NCBI RefSeq assembly: GCF_050611725.1
Contig: NZ_JBODJB010000001.1
Span: 2,542,001-2,606,000, forward strand
Origin: Ferruginibacter sp050611725
Lineage (GTDB): Bacteria > Bacteroidota > Bacteroidia > Chitinophagales > Chitinophagaceae
DNA length: 64,000 nt
Direction: 5' to 3'
This document shows positions 17,070-25,158 of this stretch, in pieces; the stretch's first letter is position 1, and each line of letters begins with the position of its first letter. The notes beneath the pieces were generated by a model that saw only the letters and a program-made list of their open reading frames with translations, was not told the origin of the DNA and did no database searches. The translations under genes and the position numbers were made by a program.

Positions 17070-17822
17070 CTACTTCGTCTTTTTTCTTAAATCGAGGTTA
17101 TGGAAATAAAACAACCGAGCTACGCTATTACTTTTATACTTGTTACCTGCAGGCAATTGTTGAAAAAGATTCATATATCCAAACTGCAGGTTATCATGTT
17201 TATTTAAATGATATGCAAACCCTGCAAAAAACCTGTTTTGATCGAAATAATTATAAACGATCTGCTTGCCAAAGTTTACATGTATTTCATTATTCAAAAC
17301 AAAAGAGAACGTATTTGGCTGAAACTTATTTTTGCTTAAGGGAAATTGCGCCAAAATATTATACCGCAGTCTCCAATTAAAATTATAGCCATCTGCCAAC
17401 TCAGTATTATTCAAAATGTTTCGTCTATATCTTTCTTCCAATCGAAACCACTGCATTAACCGCAATTTCGGATATTTCGTATGCCATTGAATCTGTTGCC
17501 ATGGACGGTGCTCAGGCTGAGCAATTGTCCTGGCTCCTTCGGGATAGCTAGTTATATAAGCATAGCCTGCAGTTAGCTTAGCCTCTTCTGTTAAATAGTA
17601 CGTCAGTCCTACCCTTGCAATAGACTGAGAAAAATTATCTACAAAATCTTCTTTAGTACGCAATTGCAAATCTGTCCATACACCCCACTTATTACTCAAT
17701 CTTGTTTGGTTCAAATAACCTAACCAAATTTGATTGTCCTTTGTTGTTGCTTTTGTTTGAGCTAAGCTGTTATTTATCGTTCCGACAAATAATATCAGCA
17801 ATAAAAAGTTGATTGTTTTCAT
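17070..17822 (-). CDS. DUF2490 outer-membrane protein
   Basis: 250 aa from the ATG at 17822, where a signal peptide begins (MKTINFLLLILFVGTINNSLAQ). An in-frame start at 17870 would put 16 non-signal residues ahead of it. The rest is a run of short amphipathic beta strands (WLGYLNQTRLSNKWGVWTDLQLRT, WFRLEERYRRN, LRYNILAQFPL) typical of DUF2490, a predicted outer-membrane barrel of unknown function. A second DUF2490 gene at 25151 sits in the sulfur cluster; the two share the RxEERY/F and LRYR motifs. Confidence 0.78.
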   Translation of the reverse strand: MKTINFLLLILFVGTINNSLAQTKATTKDNQIWLGYLNQTRLSNKWGVWTDLQLRTKEDFVDNFSQSIARVGLTYYLTEEAKLTAGYAYITSYPEGARTIAQPEHRPWQQIQWHTKYPKLRLMQWFRLEERYRRNILNNTELADGYNFNWRLRYNILAQFPLSKNKFQPNTFSFVLNNEIHVNFGKQIVYNYFDQNRFFAGFAYHLNKHDNLQFGYMNLFQQLPAGNKYKSNSVARLFYFHNLDLRKKTK

Positions 17823-17898
17823 AGCCAAATTTACATTGAAATAATAACTCCCGAACTCAAGCCATAACATTTCCTTTCCGTTTTTTTATGCCAACGCA

Positions 17899-19110
17899 TT
17901 AATAAACATAATCCAGATATTTATTCTTAGCATCTCGGTAATAAATGATCAAAGCTACAGAGGCCACAGAAAGCAGCAAGAGTTTAGCTATCAAATATTC
18001 AGGAAAGAAAAACATAACGGAAACAAGGAGAAACGCTCGAAAAAGTTCTACCCTAAACACCCAAATTTTCTGTTCCATAATTGCACCGCAATTAATTAAG
18101 GTTACTATTACAAAAAGGGCATACATGGTTTTAAATAAAGTTGAGAATGTATGATCCAATGCAATGAATCCGAAAAGCGATGCCAATAGAAATAAGACTT
18201 GAAAGATCACGTATTTGTTCAACGGTTCATCTATTTTATCGGGAGCTTGTTTTACTCTAAAGAGTTTCTCTGCCTCGGCTCTTAAAGCAAGGTCAATTTT
18301 TTCGGGTTTACCAAAAACCACTTTCAATTTTTCCTTGAACGTTTTTTTTGTTCTTACAGCTAATATCATTTCAATAGCAAAATGAAAATGCTGCCATAAA
18401 AAACTGTATGATTTTAATGGTTTTGTTAACCCATAAACAATTTCTTCTTTGTCTTCTTCTTTTTGAAAAGTACCTAAGAGCTTATCCCAAATGATCAATA
18501 CATCTCCATAATTTTTATCTAAATACTTTTCATTGCTTGCATGATGTACTCTATGATGCGATGGTGTAACTAAAATATATTCCAGTATTCCCAATTTACC
18601 GATCACCCTTGTATGAATGAAGAATGGATACAACCCATGTATCAACAACATACTTGTTATCATCTCTGCAGGAAAACCAATTAAAGGTAAAACAGCCCAA
18701 AAACAAGTACGAACCACAGCCTGAAGGACAGTTACTCTTGCAGAAACCGTATAATTGAAATCTTCACTTTGATGATGCACTTCATGCACCATCCACAATA
18801 AATTAATTTCATGTGCCAACCTATGATACCAATACCAGATAAAATCCGTCAGTAAAAAAATTAATATCCACCATGCAACATTTGATTTGATATGAAACAA
18901 TCCGTATCTTTTTTGAATAGTATCATAAACGAAAAAGAAAAAGCCAGCGATCAAAACATCCAACAAACGTTCTGCAATACCAATACTAATGTTGGCAATA
19001 GAATTATGTAATTGAAAATAATCGTAGCCTTTTTTCTTAGCTACAAAATATTCCAATAGCATAAAGCCAACAAAAAGAGGGATTGCTAAAGCCAAATAAT
19101 TGAAATGCAT
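17899..19110 (-). CDS. Sterol desaturase / fatty acid hydroxylase family protein
   Basis: 403-aa integral membrane di-iron enzyme. The histidine boxes are HRLAH, HEVHHQ and HHRVHH, the HX3-4H, HX2-3HH and HX2HH pattern of the superfamily. Four or so membrane helices carry the catalytic part (residues about 1-270). A C-terminal block with four more hydrophobic segments (about 300-395) is an extension found in many bacterial members. The substrate is unknown; lipid or sterol-like hydroxylation is the family role. Confidence 0.85.
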   Translation of the reverse strand: MHFNYLALAIPLFVGFMLLEYFVAKKKGYDYFQLHNSIANISIGIAERLLDVLIAGFFFFVYDTIQKRYGLFHIKSNVAWWILIFLLTDFIWYWYHRLAHEINLLWMVHEVHHQSEDFNYTVSARVTVLQAVVRTCFWAVLPLIGFPAEMITSMLLIHGLYPFFIHTRVIGKLGILEYILVTPSHHRVHHASNEKYLDKNYGDVLIIWDKLLGTFQKEEDKEEIVYGLTKPLKSYSFLWQHFHFAIEMILAVRTKKTFKEKLKVVFGKPEKIDLALRAEAEKLFRVKQAPDKIDEPLNKYVIFQVLFLLASLFGFIALDHTFSTLFKTMYALFVIVTLINCGAIMEQKIWVFRVELFRAFLLVSVMFFFPEYLIAKLLLLSVASVALIIYYRDAKNKYLDYVY

Positions 19111-19116
19111 AAAAAC

Positions 19117-19190
19117 GTTTGAAGTTGGAAGTTGGATGTTGGAAGTTGGAAGTTAAAAAGAGTTCAACTTCCAACATTCAACTTTAAACT
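19117..19190. repeat. Heptad word array, inverted arms (GTTGGAA type)
   Basis: From 19117 the sequence reads in exact 7-bp steps (GTTTGAA, GTTGGAA, GTTGGAT and so on). The right half (about 19163-19190) runs in 7-bp steps of the complementary word (TTCAACT, TCCAACA). Arms 19131-19148 and 19165-19182 pair over 18 bp with a single G-U. It lies between the sterol desaturase start and tRNA-Cys. Confidence 0.8.
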
Positions 19191-19204
19191 TGTTAAACTA
19201 AAAG

Positions 19205-19278
19205 ACGCCTCGGTTGGATTCGAACCAACGTTGAAGATTTTGCAGATCTTAGCCTTAAATCCGCTCGGCCACGAGGCT
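19205..19278 (-). tRNA. tRNA-Cys (GCA)
   Basis: The 74-nt minus-strand sequence folds into a cloverleaf. The anticodon stem AAGAT/ATCTT encloses the loop CTGCAAA, so the anticodon is GCA. The T arm is GTTGG-TTCGAAT-CCAAC, the D stem GCC/GGC, and the variable region is short. The discriminator is U73, the cysteine identity base. Acceptor positions 2-7 pair fully, but position 1 (A) faces 72 (G), which is odd. CCA is not encoded. It is flanked on both sides by GTTGGAA-type heptad arrays. Confidence 0.9.
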
Positions 19279-19286
19279 GTTTGGTT

Positions 19287-19350
19287 GTAAGTTGGAAGTT
19301 AGAGGTTAGAGGCTATGTACGCTCAACATCCAACTTCCAACATCCAACTT
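19287..19350. repeat. Second GTTGGAA-type heptad array, beyond tRNA-Cys
   Basis: The left words are TAAGTTG, GAAGTTA, GAGGTTA; the right words are CTCAACA, TCCAACT, TCCAACA. The arms GTTGGAAGTT (19291-19300) and AACTTCCAAC (19332-19341) are perfect complements. It separates tRNA-Cys from the TonB receptor's 3' end, so it may act as a terminator. Confidence 0.75.
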
Positions 19351-19356
19351 GTTATT

Positions 19357-21942
19357 TTAATAAGTATACCTTAAAGTAACACCATAAGTTCTTTGATCTC
19401 CAAGAACTGCACCTATCTGTCCGGCATTACCACCGGCAATTAATAATTGTTCGTAATAATTTTTATTGAACAAATTACGTCCCCAGATATAAGCTGATAA
19501 ACCGTTAGTTCCTTTAAAACCAATTCTTCCATTCACTAAAGAATAACCATCAACATTCAAATAAGGAGATGGAGTTGCGGCCGAAGAAAAAGAACTACGG
19601 AAGAAACTTTCCACTGCTACAAAGAAATTACTTGGTTTACCCAAGAATGCAACCGGTGTTGTGAATTCGCCACCCAATGATCCGGACCATTTAGAAATAC
19701 CCGGAAGAGTAGCTCCTGAAATATCTAAAAATGCAGAATCCAAATTACCTACTACAGTTTTTAAACCTGTTTTTTCCAATGGTAAAGGAGCATTTGTAAA
19801 TTTAACATATTCGGCATCGGTATAAGATAAAGCTCCGGTAAATGAGAAATGCTTATTTGCTTTGTAACTTGCATCTAACTCAAAGCCTTTTACATTTACT
19901 TTTTCAGCATTTGCTATATAACCACGGTTAACACCCAATTGAGCTGACTGCACATTTGTTTGATAGTTCTTAATATCTGTATTATGGAAGGTTAAGTTCA
20001 AAATCAAATTATCAACTAATGTGGTCTTAACACCTAACTGAATACTCTTAACATCTTCCGGTTTAATAACCGCAACACTACTGTCTGGTCTGCCATTAGA
20101 AAGATTTGGTAAACCTGCCACATTAACCCCTACTGGTTTAAAGCTGGTAGAGTAAGTTGCAAAAGCATTGATACGTTTGCTAGGTTTGTAAGCAAGCGTT
20201 AACTGATAAGTAAAGTTATTTTCACTTGCATATGCTGTATATGCCTGATTTGTATACACACCATTTTTAAATCCTTGCAATGTTGTTTTTTGTGCAGTTG
20301 TACCGGCATAAGTAGCCGTATCTAAGCCCCCGTATGTAGTACGTTTGTAATTCACGTCTTTTTCATCATAGTTGTAACGTACACCTGGTAATACATGGAA
20401 TTTATCTGTTAATTTCCAATCTACGTTAGCAAATATTGCAGCACTTTTTGATTTGATCGAAGCATTTGTTCTGATACCATAACCATCTAACAATCCTGGT
20501 GTCTTCCATAAACTACTTGTTGTATTTTGAGAAAAACGCCATTGATCTTTTCCCGACTCTTCGGTACCGGTAATTTTAACTTCCTGATCAATATAGAATA
20601 CCCCAAATACTCCACTTACACTAGGAGAGAAATCACCTGCATAACGGAATTCTTGTGACCAGTTTTTATGCTTAGCAGGGTTTTGTGATTTTGCTAAGGC
20701 CTGCAAACCGGTAAAGTCTCTATCATTCGACGGATCCCAATTCCAGTAACGCCAAGCCGTAGTCGAAGTTAGTGTGCCCGAACCTATTTTACTATCAACA
20801 TTCAATGATACACCACCAAGATCAGTATTTGAATTCCAAGGCACATCATGATCAATTTTACGATCAAAAGCATTGGTGCTTGGTAATTGATAGTTTAGTG
20901 CAGTAATGATCGAATCAAACTGACGGTAACCGGGGCGTTTTGTTGGAGCTACCCCTGCTACTACCTGAGCATAACCATCCGGACGCTGACGAGAATTGTC
21001 TCCACCTAATGTTATAGATGTTTTGTCAGACACTTTATACAATAACTGACCACGGAAACCGAGATTATTGATATCATTAGTCCGTTTTAATGTACGTACA
21101 TTCTCTATCAAACCATCACGTTGTGTGCCAGAAAAAGAAAAACGTCCTGCAAGTCTTTTGCTTATCGGGCCTGTTATTGATGTTTTCGCCTGAACGTAGC
21201 CAAAGTTGCCATAACTTACTTCTAAAGTACCACCCGGCCTAAAATTTGGTTTACGTGATGTTATACTGATAGCACCTGCAGTTGTATTCTTACCATACAA
21301 TGTTCCTTGCGGACCACGTAGAACTTCAATTTGATCAACATCAATAAAATCGAATGTGGCCGCGGCCGGACGGGCATAATATACACCGTCTACATAAATG
21401 CCTACGCCCGGATCAAGACCATCATTGGTCAATCCAAATGGAGAACCAAGTCCACGAATATTAACACCAGTATTACGTGGGTTAGATGTGTACAATTGAA
21501 CTGATGGTATCAATTCTTTTACACGGTTAACGTTAAACGCACCGGCTTCTTCAGCCTGTTTCCCTGCTATTACAGTAATTGGAATGGGTACATCTTGTAA
21601 AACCTCTCTACGACGTCTGGATGTAATCACCACCGTATCCGTTTGGAACAACGCTTTCAATTGTATTACTACATTACTAATACCAACTGTATCTTTTATA
21701 ATGAATAACAAAGGAGCATAGCCCACTGAAGTTATATTCAATTTAATCGGGAATGGCTGACTTACTTTAACCGAAAAATTACCGTCAGCATCGGCTTTCG
21801 TTCCTGCAGATGAGCCTTTGACAGTAATGGAAGCAGAAGGCACTCCTTCAAACTTCTCTCCAACAATACGACCGCTTATCTGCACCTGAGCCGATGCAAA
21901 CAGCGGTATTAAAAATGCAAAAAATAAAATACTTCTTTTCAT
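19357..21942 (-). CDS. TonB-dependent outer-membrane receptor
   Basis: 861 aa with a signal peptide (MKRSILFFAFLIPLFASAQ). An N-terminal carboxypeptidase-regulatory-like domain (residues about 20-105) precedes a plug domain with VVITSRRRREVLQDVPIPITVI and the conserved VDQIEVLRGPQGTLYGKNTTAGAISITSRKP. A 22-strand barrel follows, ending in YGVTLRYTY. It has no SusD partner, so it resembles siderophore- or small-molecule-type receptors rather than glycan systems. Three copies of the sulfur-cluster dyad lie in its 280-bp upstream region, and chrA and tauE lie upstream of it, so a sulfur compound is a plausible substrate (inference). Confidence 0.9.
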   Translation of the reverse strand: MKRSILFFAFLIPLFASAQVQISGRIVGEKFEGVPSASITVKGSSAGTKADADGNFSVKVSQPFPIKLNITSVGYAPLLFIIKDTVGISNVVIQLKALFQTDTVVITSRRRREVLQDVPIPITVIAGKQAEEAGAFNVNRVKELIPSVQLYTSNPRNTGVNIRGLGSPFGLTNDGLDPGVGIYVDGVYYARPAAATFDFIDVDQIEVLRGPQGTLYGKNTTAGAISITSRKPNFRPGGTLEVSYGNFGYVQAKTSITGPISKRLAGRFSFSGTQRDGLIENVRTLKRTNDINNLGFRGQLLYKVSDKTSITLGGDNSRQRPDGYAQVVAGVAPTKRPGYRQFDSIITALNYQLPSTNAFDRKIDHDVPWNSNTDLGGVSLNVDSKIGSGTLTSTTAWRYWNWDPSNDRDFTGLQALAKSQNPAKHKNWSQEFRYAGDFSPSVSGVFGVFYIDQEVKITGTEESGKDQWRFSQNTTSSLWKTPGLLDGYGIRTNASIKSKSAAIFANVDWKLTDKFHVLPGVRYNYDEKDVNYKRTTYGGLDTATYAGTTAQKTTLQGFKNGVYTNQAYTAYASENNFTYQLTLAYKPSKRINAFATYSTSFKPVGVNVAGLPNLSNGRPDSSVAVIKPEDVKSIQLGVKTTLVDNLILNLTFHNTDIKNYQTNVQSAQLGVNRGYIANAEKVNVKGFELDASYKANKHFSFTGALSYTDAEYVKFTNAPLPLEKTGLKTVVGNLDSAFLDISGATLPGISKWSGSLGGEFTTPVAFLGKPSNFFVAVESFFRSSFSSAATPSPYLNVDGYSLVNGRIGFKGTNGLSAYIWGRNLFNKNYYEQLLIAGGNAGQIGAVLGDQRTYGVTLRYTY

Positions 21943-21960
21943 AATTGTGTTTTGATGATA

Positions 21961-21985
21961 AAAGTCTATTGTTTTAGTAGACTAA
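21961..21985. promoter_or_regulatory. Dyad operator 1 before the TonB receptor
   Basis: AAAGTCTA-N9-TAGACTAA: inverted 8-bp arms with a 9-bp AT-rich spacer. The same geometry recurs at 22025, 22181, 24538 (weaker) and 35151. It begins 19 bp before the receptor start codon. Confidence 0.65.
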
Positions 21986-22024
21986 AAAATTAAAAAATAT
22001 TTGTAAGATTGAATTACTCTATAA

Positions 22025-22049
22025 AAAGTCTATTATTTTGATAGACTAA
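22025..22049. promoter_or_regulatory. Dyad operator 2 before the TonB receptor
   Basis: AAAGTCTA-N9-TAGACTAA, the same arms and spacer as the site at 21961. The two centres are 64 bp apart, about six helical turns, so both could face the same side of the DNA. Confidence 0.65.
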
Positions 22050-22160
22050 TTATTCAAAAAAATAGTTAATAGGAAAATAAAGTGTTAGAACAACATCGTT
22101 GTTTAGTAGATAGAACAAACATTTTAAAGTATTGATGTGTCATAATTTTTAATTTGTGTG

Positions 22161-22193
22161 CAAAGATAAGGGCATTTTTATTAGTCTACCAAA
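22161..22193 (-). promoter_or_regulatory. Promoter of the TonB receptor gene
   Basis: On the minus strand the -7 element is TATCTTTG (22161-22168) and a -33 TTTG (22190-22193) lies 21 bp upstream. Both match the Bacteroidota consensus. The leader would be about 210 nt and include operators 1 and 2. Operator 3 covers the -33. Confidence 0.7.
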
Positions 22194-22205
22194 TTAATAG
22201 ACTTA
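22181..22205. promoter_or_regulatory. Dyad operator 3, over the -33 of the TonB receptor promoter
   Basis: TTAGTCTA-N9-TAGACTTA with the spacer CCAAATTAA. Overlap with the -33 element suggests direct competition with, or contact to, RNA polymerase. Confidence 0.7.
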
Positions 22206-22222
22206 TTTTTTTTAAAATTATT

Positions 22223-23395
22223 TTAAAACAATTCCTTTAGTATAATGCCAAGCAACGCAGCGGCAATTATTATATAAGGTTCTTTAATTTTATTGTAATA
22301 GATCAACAAAAGGCCGGTAACAACAGCTATTACAGCGGTCGGAACATCTACAATACTTCTTGTAGCAATCACAATAACAGCACCCAACAACGCTCCTACT
22401 ACTGCCGCTGTAATACCATCAACAAAAGCTTTTACTGATGTATTAGCAGCTATCTTTTTAAAATATGGTGCAGGTAATACTGTAAAAAGATAACAAGGCA
22501 AGAATGTTGCCAGTGCTGCTACCAATGCACCGGGGAAGCCAGCTATCAAATAGCCGATAAAGCCAACAGTAATTACTACAGGACCGGGAGTGATCATAGC
22601 CACAGCTACAGCGTCTAAAAACTCATGCTCTTTTAACCATTGGTTTTCTACTACTACCCCTGCATGCAAGAATGGAACAATTGCCAATCCACTGCCAAAT
22701 ACAAAGGCTCCTGCTTTTGTAAAGAAAATAGCTATCTTCATTAATACAGATGTATCGTAATTCCAAAAGCCTATTCCTAAAATAATGAATGAATTACTTG
22801 TTTTTTTGAAAGCCCATTTGGGTGGGGCTTTTATAAACATATACAACAAACCTGCAGCAACAAACAGTAAAATATTTTCCTGTTTTGTAATAACAGTTAT
22901 CGCAGCGCCGGTAACAAAAAACAACCATAGCAACCAATTGGCTCTTAATGATTCAAGACTAAATTTTCCAATAGACTTGGTTGTTAGTTTATAAGTACTA
23001 ATGACAATGATTCCAATAACGGCAGCCCCTACTCCATAAAATACAGCTTGCATCCAACTTAGCCCTCCATACAATTTGTAAATCATTCCTAACAATACTA
23101 CCATAATAAAAGATGGAATAACAAAAGCCAATCCGGCTAACGTTGCGCCGATAAAACGATAATGTACAAAGCCCAGATAAATTCCAAGCTGTGCAGCCAA
23201 AGGGCCTGGAGCTAATTGCGCTAATGCTAATCCTTGTTTGTATTCATCCTCAGATATCCATTTTCTATTTTCAACAAGATCTTTATGCATATAACCTACT
23301 AATGCAACAGGACCGCCAAAGCCTGTGGTACCAAGCTTCAGAAAATATAAAACAAGCTGCTGTAAAGTATAATTGGGGCGAAGCTGATTCTGCAT
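22223..23395 (-). CDS. chrA: Chromate transporter, two-domain ChrA
   Basis: 390-aa membrane protein of the CHR superfamily. Two homologous halves are visible. The first opens with FLKLGTTGFGGPVALVGYMHKDLVENRKWISEDEYKQGLALAQLAPGPLA. The second has FFTKAGAFVFGSGLAIVPFLHAGVVVENQWLKEHEFLDAVAVAMITPGPVVI. The GFGGP, AxPGP and conserved WISE/WL-EF motifs are diagnostic. It exports chromate, a toxic sulfate analogue. It starts 28 bp after tauE, so the two are co-transcribed within the sulfur region. Confidence 0.92.
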   Translation of the reverse strand: MQNQLRPNYTLQQLVLYFLKLGTTGFGGPVALVGYMHKDLVENRKWISEDEYKQGLALAQLAPGPLAAQLGIYLGFVHYRFIGATLAGLAFVIPSFIMVVLLGMIYKLYGGLSWMQAVFYGVGAAVIGIIVISTYKLTTKSIGKFSLESLRANWLLWLFFVTGAAITVITKQENILLFVAAGLLYMFIKAPPKWAFKKTSNSFIILGIGFWNYDTSVLMKIAIFFTKAGAFVFGSGLAIVPFLHAGVVVENQWLKEHEFLDAVAVAMITPGPVVITVGFIGYLIAGFPGALVAALATFLPCYLFTVLPAPYFKKIAANTSVKAFVDGITAAVVGALLGAVIVIATRSIVDVPTAVIAVVTGLLLIYYNKIKEPYIIIAAALLGIILKELF

Positions 23396-23423
23396 ACAAC
23401 TACTCTTCTACTAAATGTAATCA

Positions 23424-24479
23424 TTAAAATGAGTGAACAATTGCTTTCGCAATGGTCTTTAATGTATCGAAACCAAAAGTCAATTTGATCAATGTATTTA
23501 AACTCAGAAAAATAATAAATGAACCAACAAATATCATTAGTGGCTTACGCCTAACCTTACGTACCAGATAAGCTGCAAACGGAGCTGCAAATACACCACC
23601 TATTATCAAACCTAATATCACCTGCCATAAGCCCGGCTCTAATCCTAAAAAAATTCCGAATATTATTGAACTTGAAAATGCAACAAAAAATTCAGATGCA
23701 TTTACTGAACCGATAGTATACGTAACACTTCTACCTCTGCCCAATAAAGTAGATGTTACGATTGGGCCCCAACCACCACCACCTACGGCATCAAAAAAAG
23801 AGCCTACCAAAGCCAAAGGAGTTAATTTTGTTTTTTGTGGCTTTACAGGTTTCTTTTGAAGTGCTTTCCTAATTACTATAGCTCCTAAAACAAGTGTATA
23901 AAAAGTCACAAATGGTTTAAAATATTTTTGAAACTGATCTTCCGTAACATACCCTCCCTTTTCCAAAAGACTTAGTATAAGAGCTCCAGTTATCGAACCA
24001 ATAATTCCCGGTATCACTAAACTTCTGAACAATTTCTTATTTACATTCTTTAGTCTAAAATGCGATATCCCCGATGCTCCGGTAGTAAACACTTCTGCTA
24101 TATGTATGCTGGCACTACTTTGTGCAGGACCAACACCAAGGCTAGCAAGAAAAGCAGTACAGGTTGCACCATAGGCCATCCCCAGGGCACCATCTACCAT
24201 TTGTGCAAATAACCCAACCAATAAATAAAACAGAAAACTCTTTGTTAAAAATGAGCTAAGTGTGTTGTACACCTTATTATGAGTTTCAGCAGAAGTTTGC
24301 GTAAATGTAATAATAGCTGTTGCTATCAAACCCAAAATAATAAGACTTATTATGAGCCATTTGATATATTTACTACGTCTATTCTCTTCATTGACCAGAT
24401 CTATATATTGCTCCTGATGCTCCTCGGTAGCCGACGATTCTATAATATCATCAATAGGTGTATGTTCGTGCTGTGTCAT
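23424..24479 (-). CDS. Sulfite exporter TauE/SafE family protein
   Basis: 351 aa. A cytoplasmic acidic N-terminus (about 35 residues) precedes a first helix and the TauE/SafE fold. The family repeats are FAQMVDGALGMAYGATCTAFLASLGVGPAQSSASIHIAEVFTTGASGISH and LVGSFFDAVGGGGWGPIVTSTLLGRG. The family exports sulfite, sulfonates or other organic acids. Next to the sulfite reductase genes a sulfite-relief role, or sulfate uptake, is likely. No dedicated sulfate transporter is visible, so uptake by this protein is a real alternative. It has its own promoter with an operator. Confidence 0.88.
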   Translation of the reverse strand: MTQHEHTPIDDIIESSATEEHQEQYIDLVNEENRRSKYIKWLIISLIILGLIATAIITFTQTSAETHNKVYNTLSSFLTKSFLFYLLVGLFAQMVDGALGMAYGATCTAFLASLGVGPAQSSASIHIAEVFTTGASGISHFRLKNVNKKLFRSLVIPGIIGSITGALILSLLEKGGYVTEDQFQKYFKPFVTFYTLVLGAIVIRKALQKKPVKPQKTKLTPLALVGSFFDAVGGGGWGPIVTSTLLGRGRSVTYTIGSVNASEFFVAFSSSIIFGIFLGLEPGLWQVILGLIIGGVFAAPFAAYLVRKVRRKPLMIFVGSFIIFLSLNTLIKLTFGFDTLKTIAKAIVHSF

Positions 24480-24519
24480 ATTATTTTAATTGAACCGACC
24501 AATTTCGGCTAAATGACTG

Positions 24520-24550
24520 CAAAGATACTTCTTTACATTAACCCACCAAA
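24520..24550 (-). promoter_or_regulatory. Promoter of tauE-chrA
   Basis: On the minus strand the -7 is TATCTTTG (24520-24527) and the -33 is TTTG (24547-24550) with a 19-bp spacer, an exact Bacteroidota-type promoter. The start codon at 24479 lies about 35 bp past the predicted transcription start. Confidence 0.75.
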
Positions 24551-24562
24551 TTAGTAGACTAT
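24538..24562. promoter_or_regulatory. Dyad operator 4, over the -33 of the tauE promoter
   Basis: TTAACCCA-N9-TAGACTAT with the spacer CCAAATTAG. One arm is diverged, but the centre and the other arm match the sites at 21961-22205. As at the receptor promoter, it covers the -33 element. Confidence 0.55.
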
Positions 24563-24576
24563 TATTTTAAAAAATA

Positions 24577-25158
24577 TTACTTTTTTTCAACTAAGCCTTT
24601 CGTAAGGTCGTTCAAATGGTCAACCTTCGCCTGAAAATCACCTGTTAGTGTGTTTCGTATTGCTTGAATATTATCTAATAGCTCGTCCAATTCATTAGGT
24701 AAAGCATCCTGAAGCACTTCCTTTAAACGCTTAGCAATTGTAGGCGATTTCCCATTCGTAGAAATCGCAATTTTTAAATTACCTTTTTGCACTACTGAGC
24801 TCAAATAAAAATCGCAGAGATCCGGTTTATCTGCCGCATTTACCAACAAACCTTTTTCATTGGCATCTTTTACTACCGCAGTACTAACAGCAACGTCATT
24901 TACTGCTGCAAAAACAAGATCAACCTCCTGCATATCAGTAACAGCATACGATTTTTCAATCAAGTTAATCGAAGGATAATTTCTGGCCAACGATTTGATC
25001 TCATCGCTGATTACTGTTGCAACCAACTTAATTTTTGTAGCAGGGGAATTTTGCAGTATGGCTGATAACTTTTCCATGCCAACATAACCGCCTCCAACTA
25101 TTAGGATTCGGAGATGCTCTAACTTTAAAAAAACAGGAAACAAGTTATTTTTATCCAT
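24577..25158 (-). CDS. cysG: Precorrin-2 dehydrogenase / sirohydrochlorin ferrochelatase (CysG N-terminal / Met8 type)
   Basis: 193 aa. A Rossmann fold opens with FLKLEHLRILIVGGGYVGMEKLSAIL. VDLVFAAVNDVAVSTAVV, LVNAADKPDLCDFYLSSVV and ISTNGKSPTIAKRLKEVL follow, as in the N-terminal half of E. coli CysG and yeast Met8. It oxidises precorrin-2 to sirohydrochlorin and probably inserts iron to make siroheme for sulfite reductase (CysI). The methylase half is a separate gene (30163-29327). Its start overlaps the DUF2490 gene by 8 bp. Confidence 0.9.
   Translation of the reverse strand: MDKNNLFPVFLKLEHLRILIVGGGYVGMEKLSAILQNSPATKIKLVATVISDEIKSLARNYPSINLIEKSYAVTDMQEVDLVFAAVNDVAVSTAVVKDANEKGLLVNAADKPDLCDFYLSSVVQKGNLKIAISTNGKSPTIAKRLKEVLQDALPNELDELLDNIQAIRNTLTGDFQAKVDHLNDLTKGLVEKK

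Noticed and set aside
19117..19350. CRISPR-like repeated units around tRNA-Cys
   Set aside because: The repeat unit is only 7 bp, degenerate and without spacers; there are no cas genes. It belongs to the word-array family.
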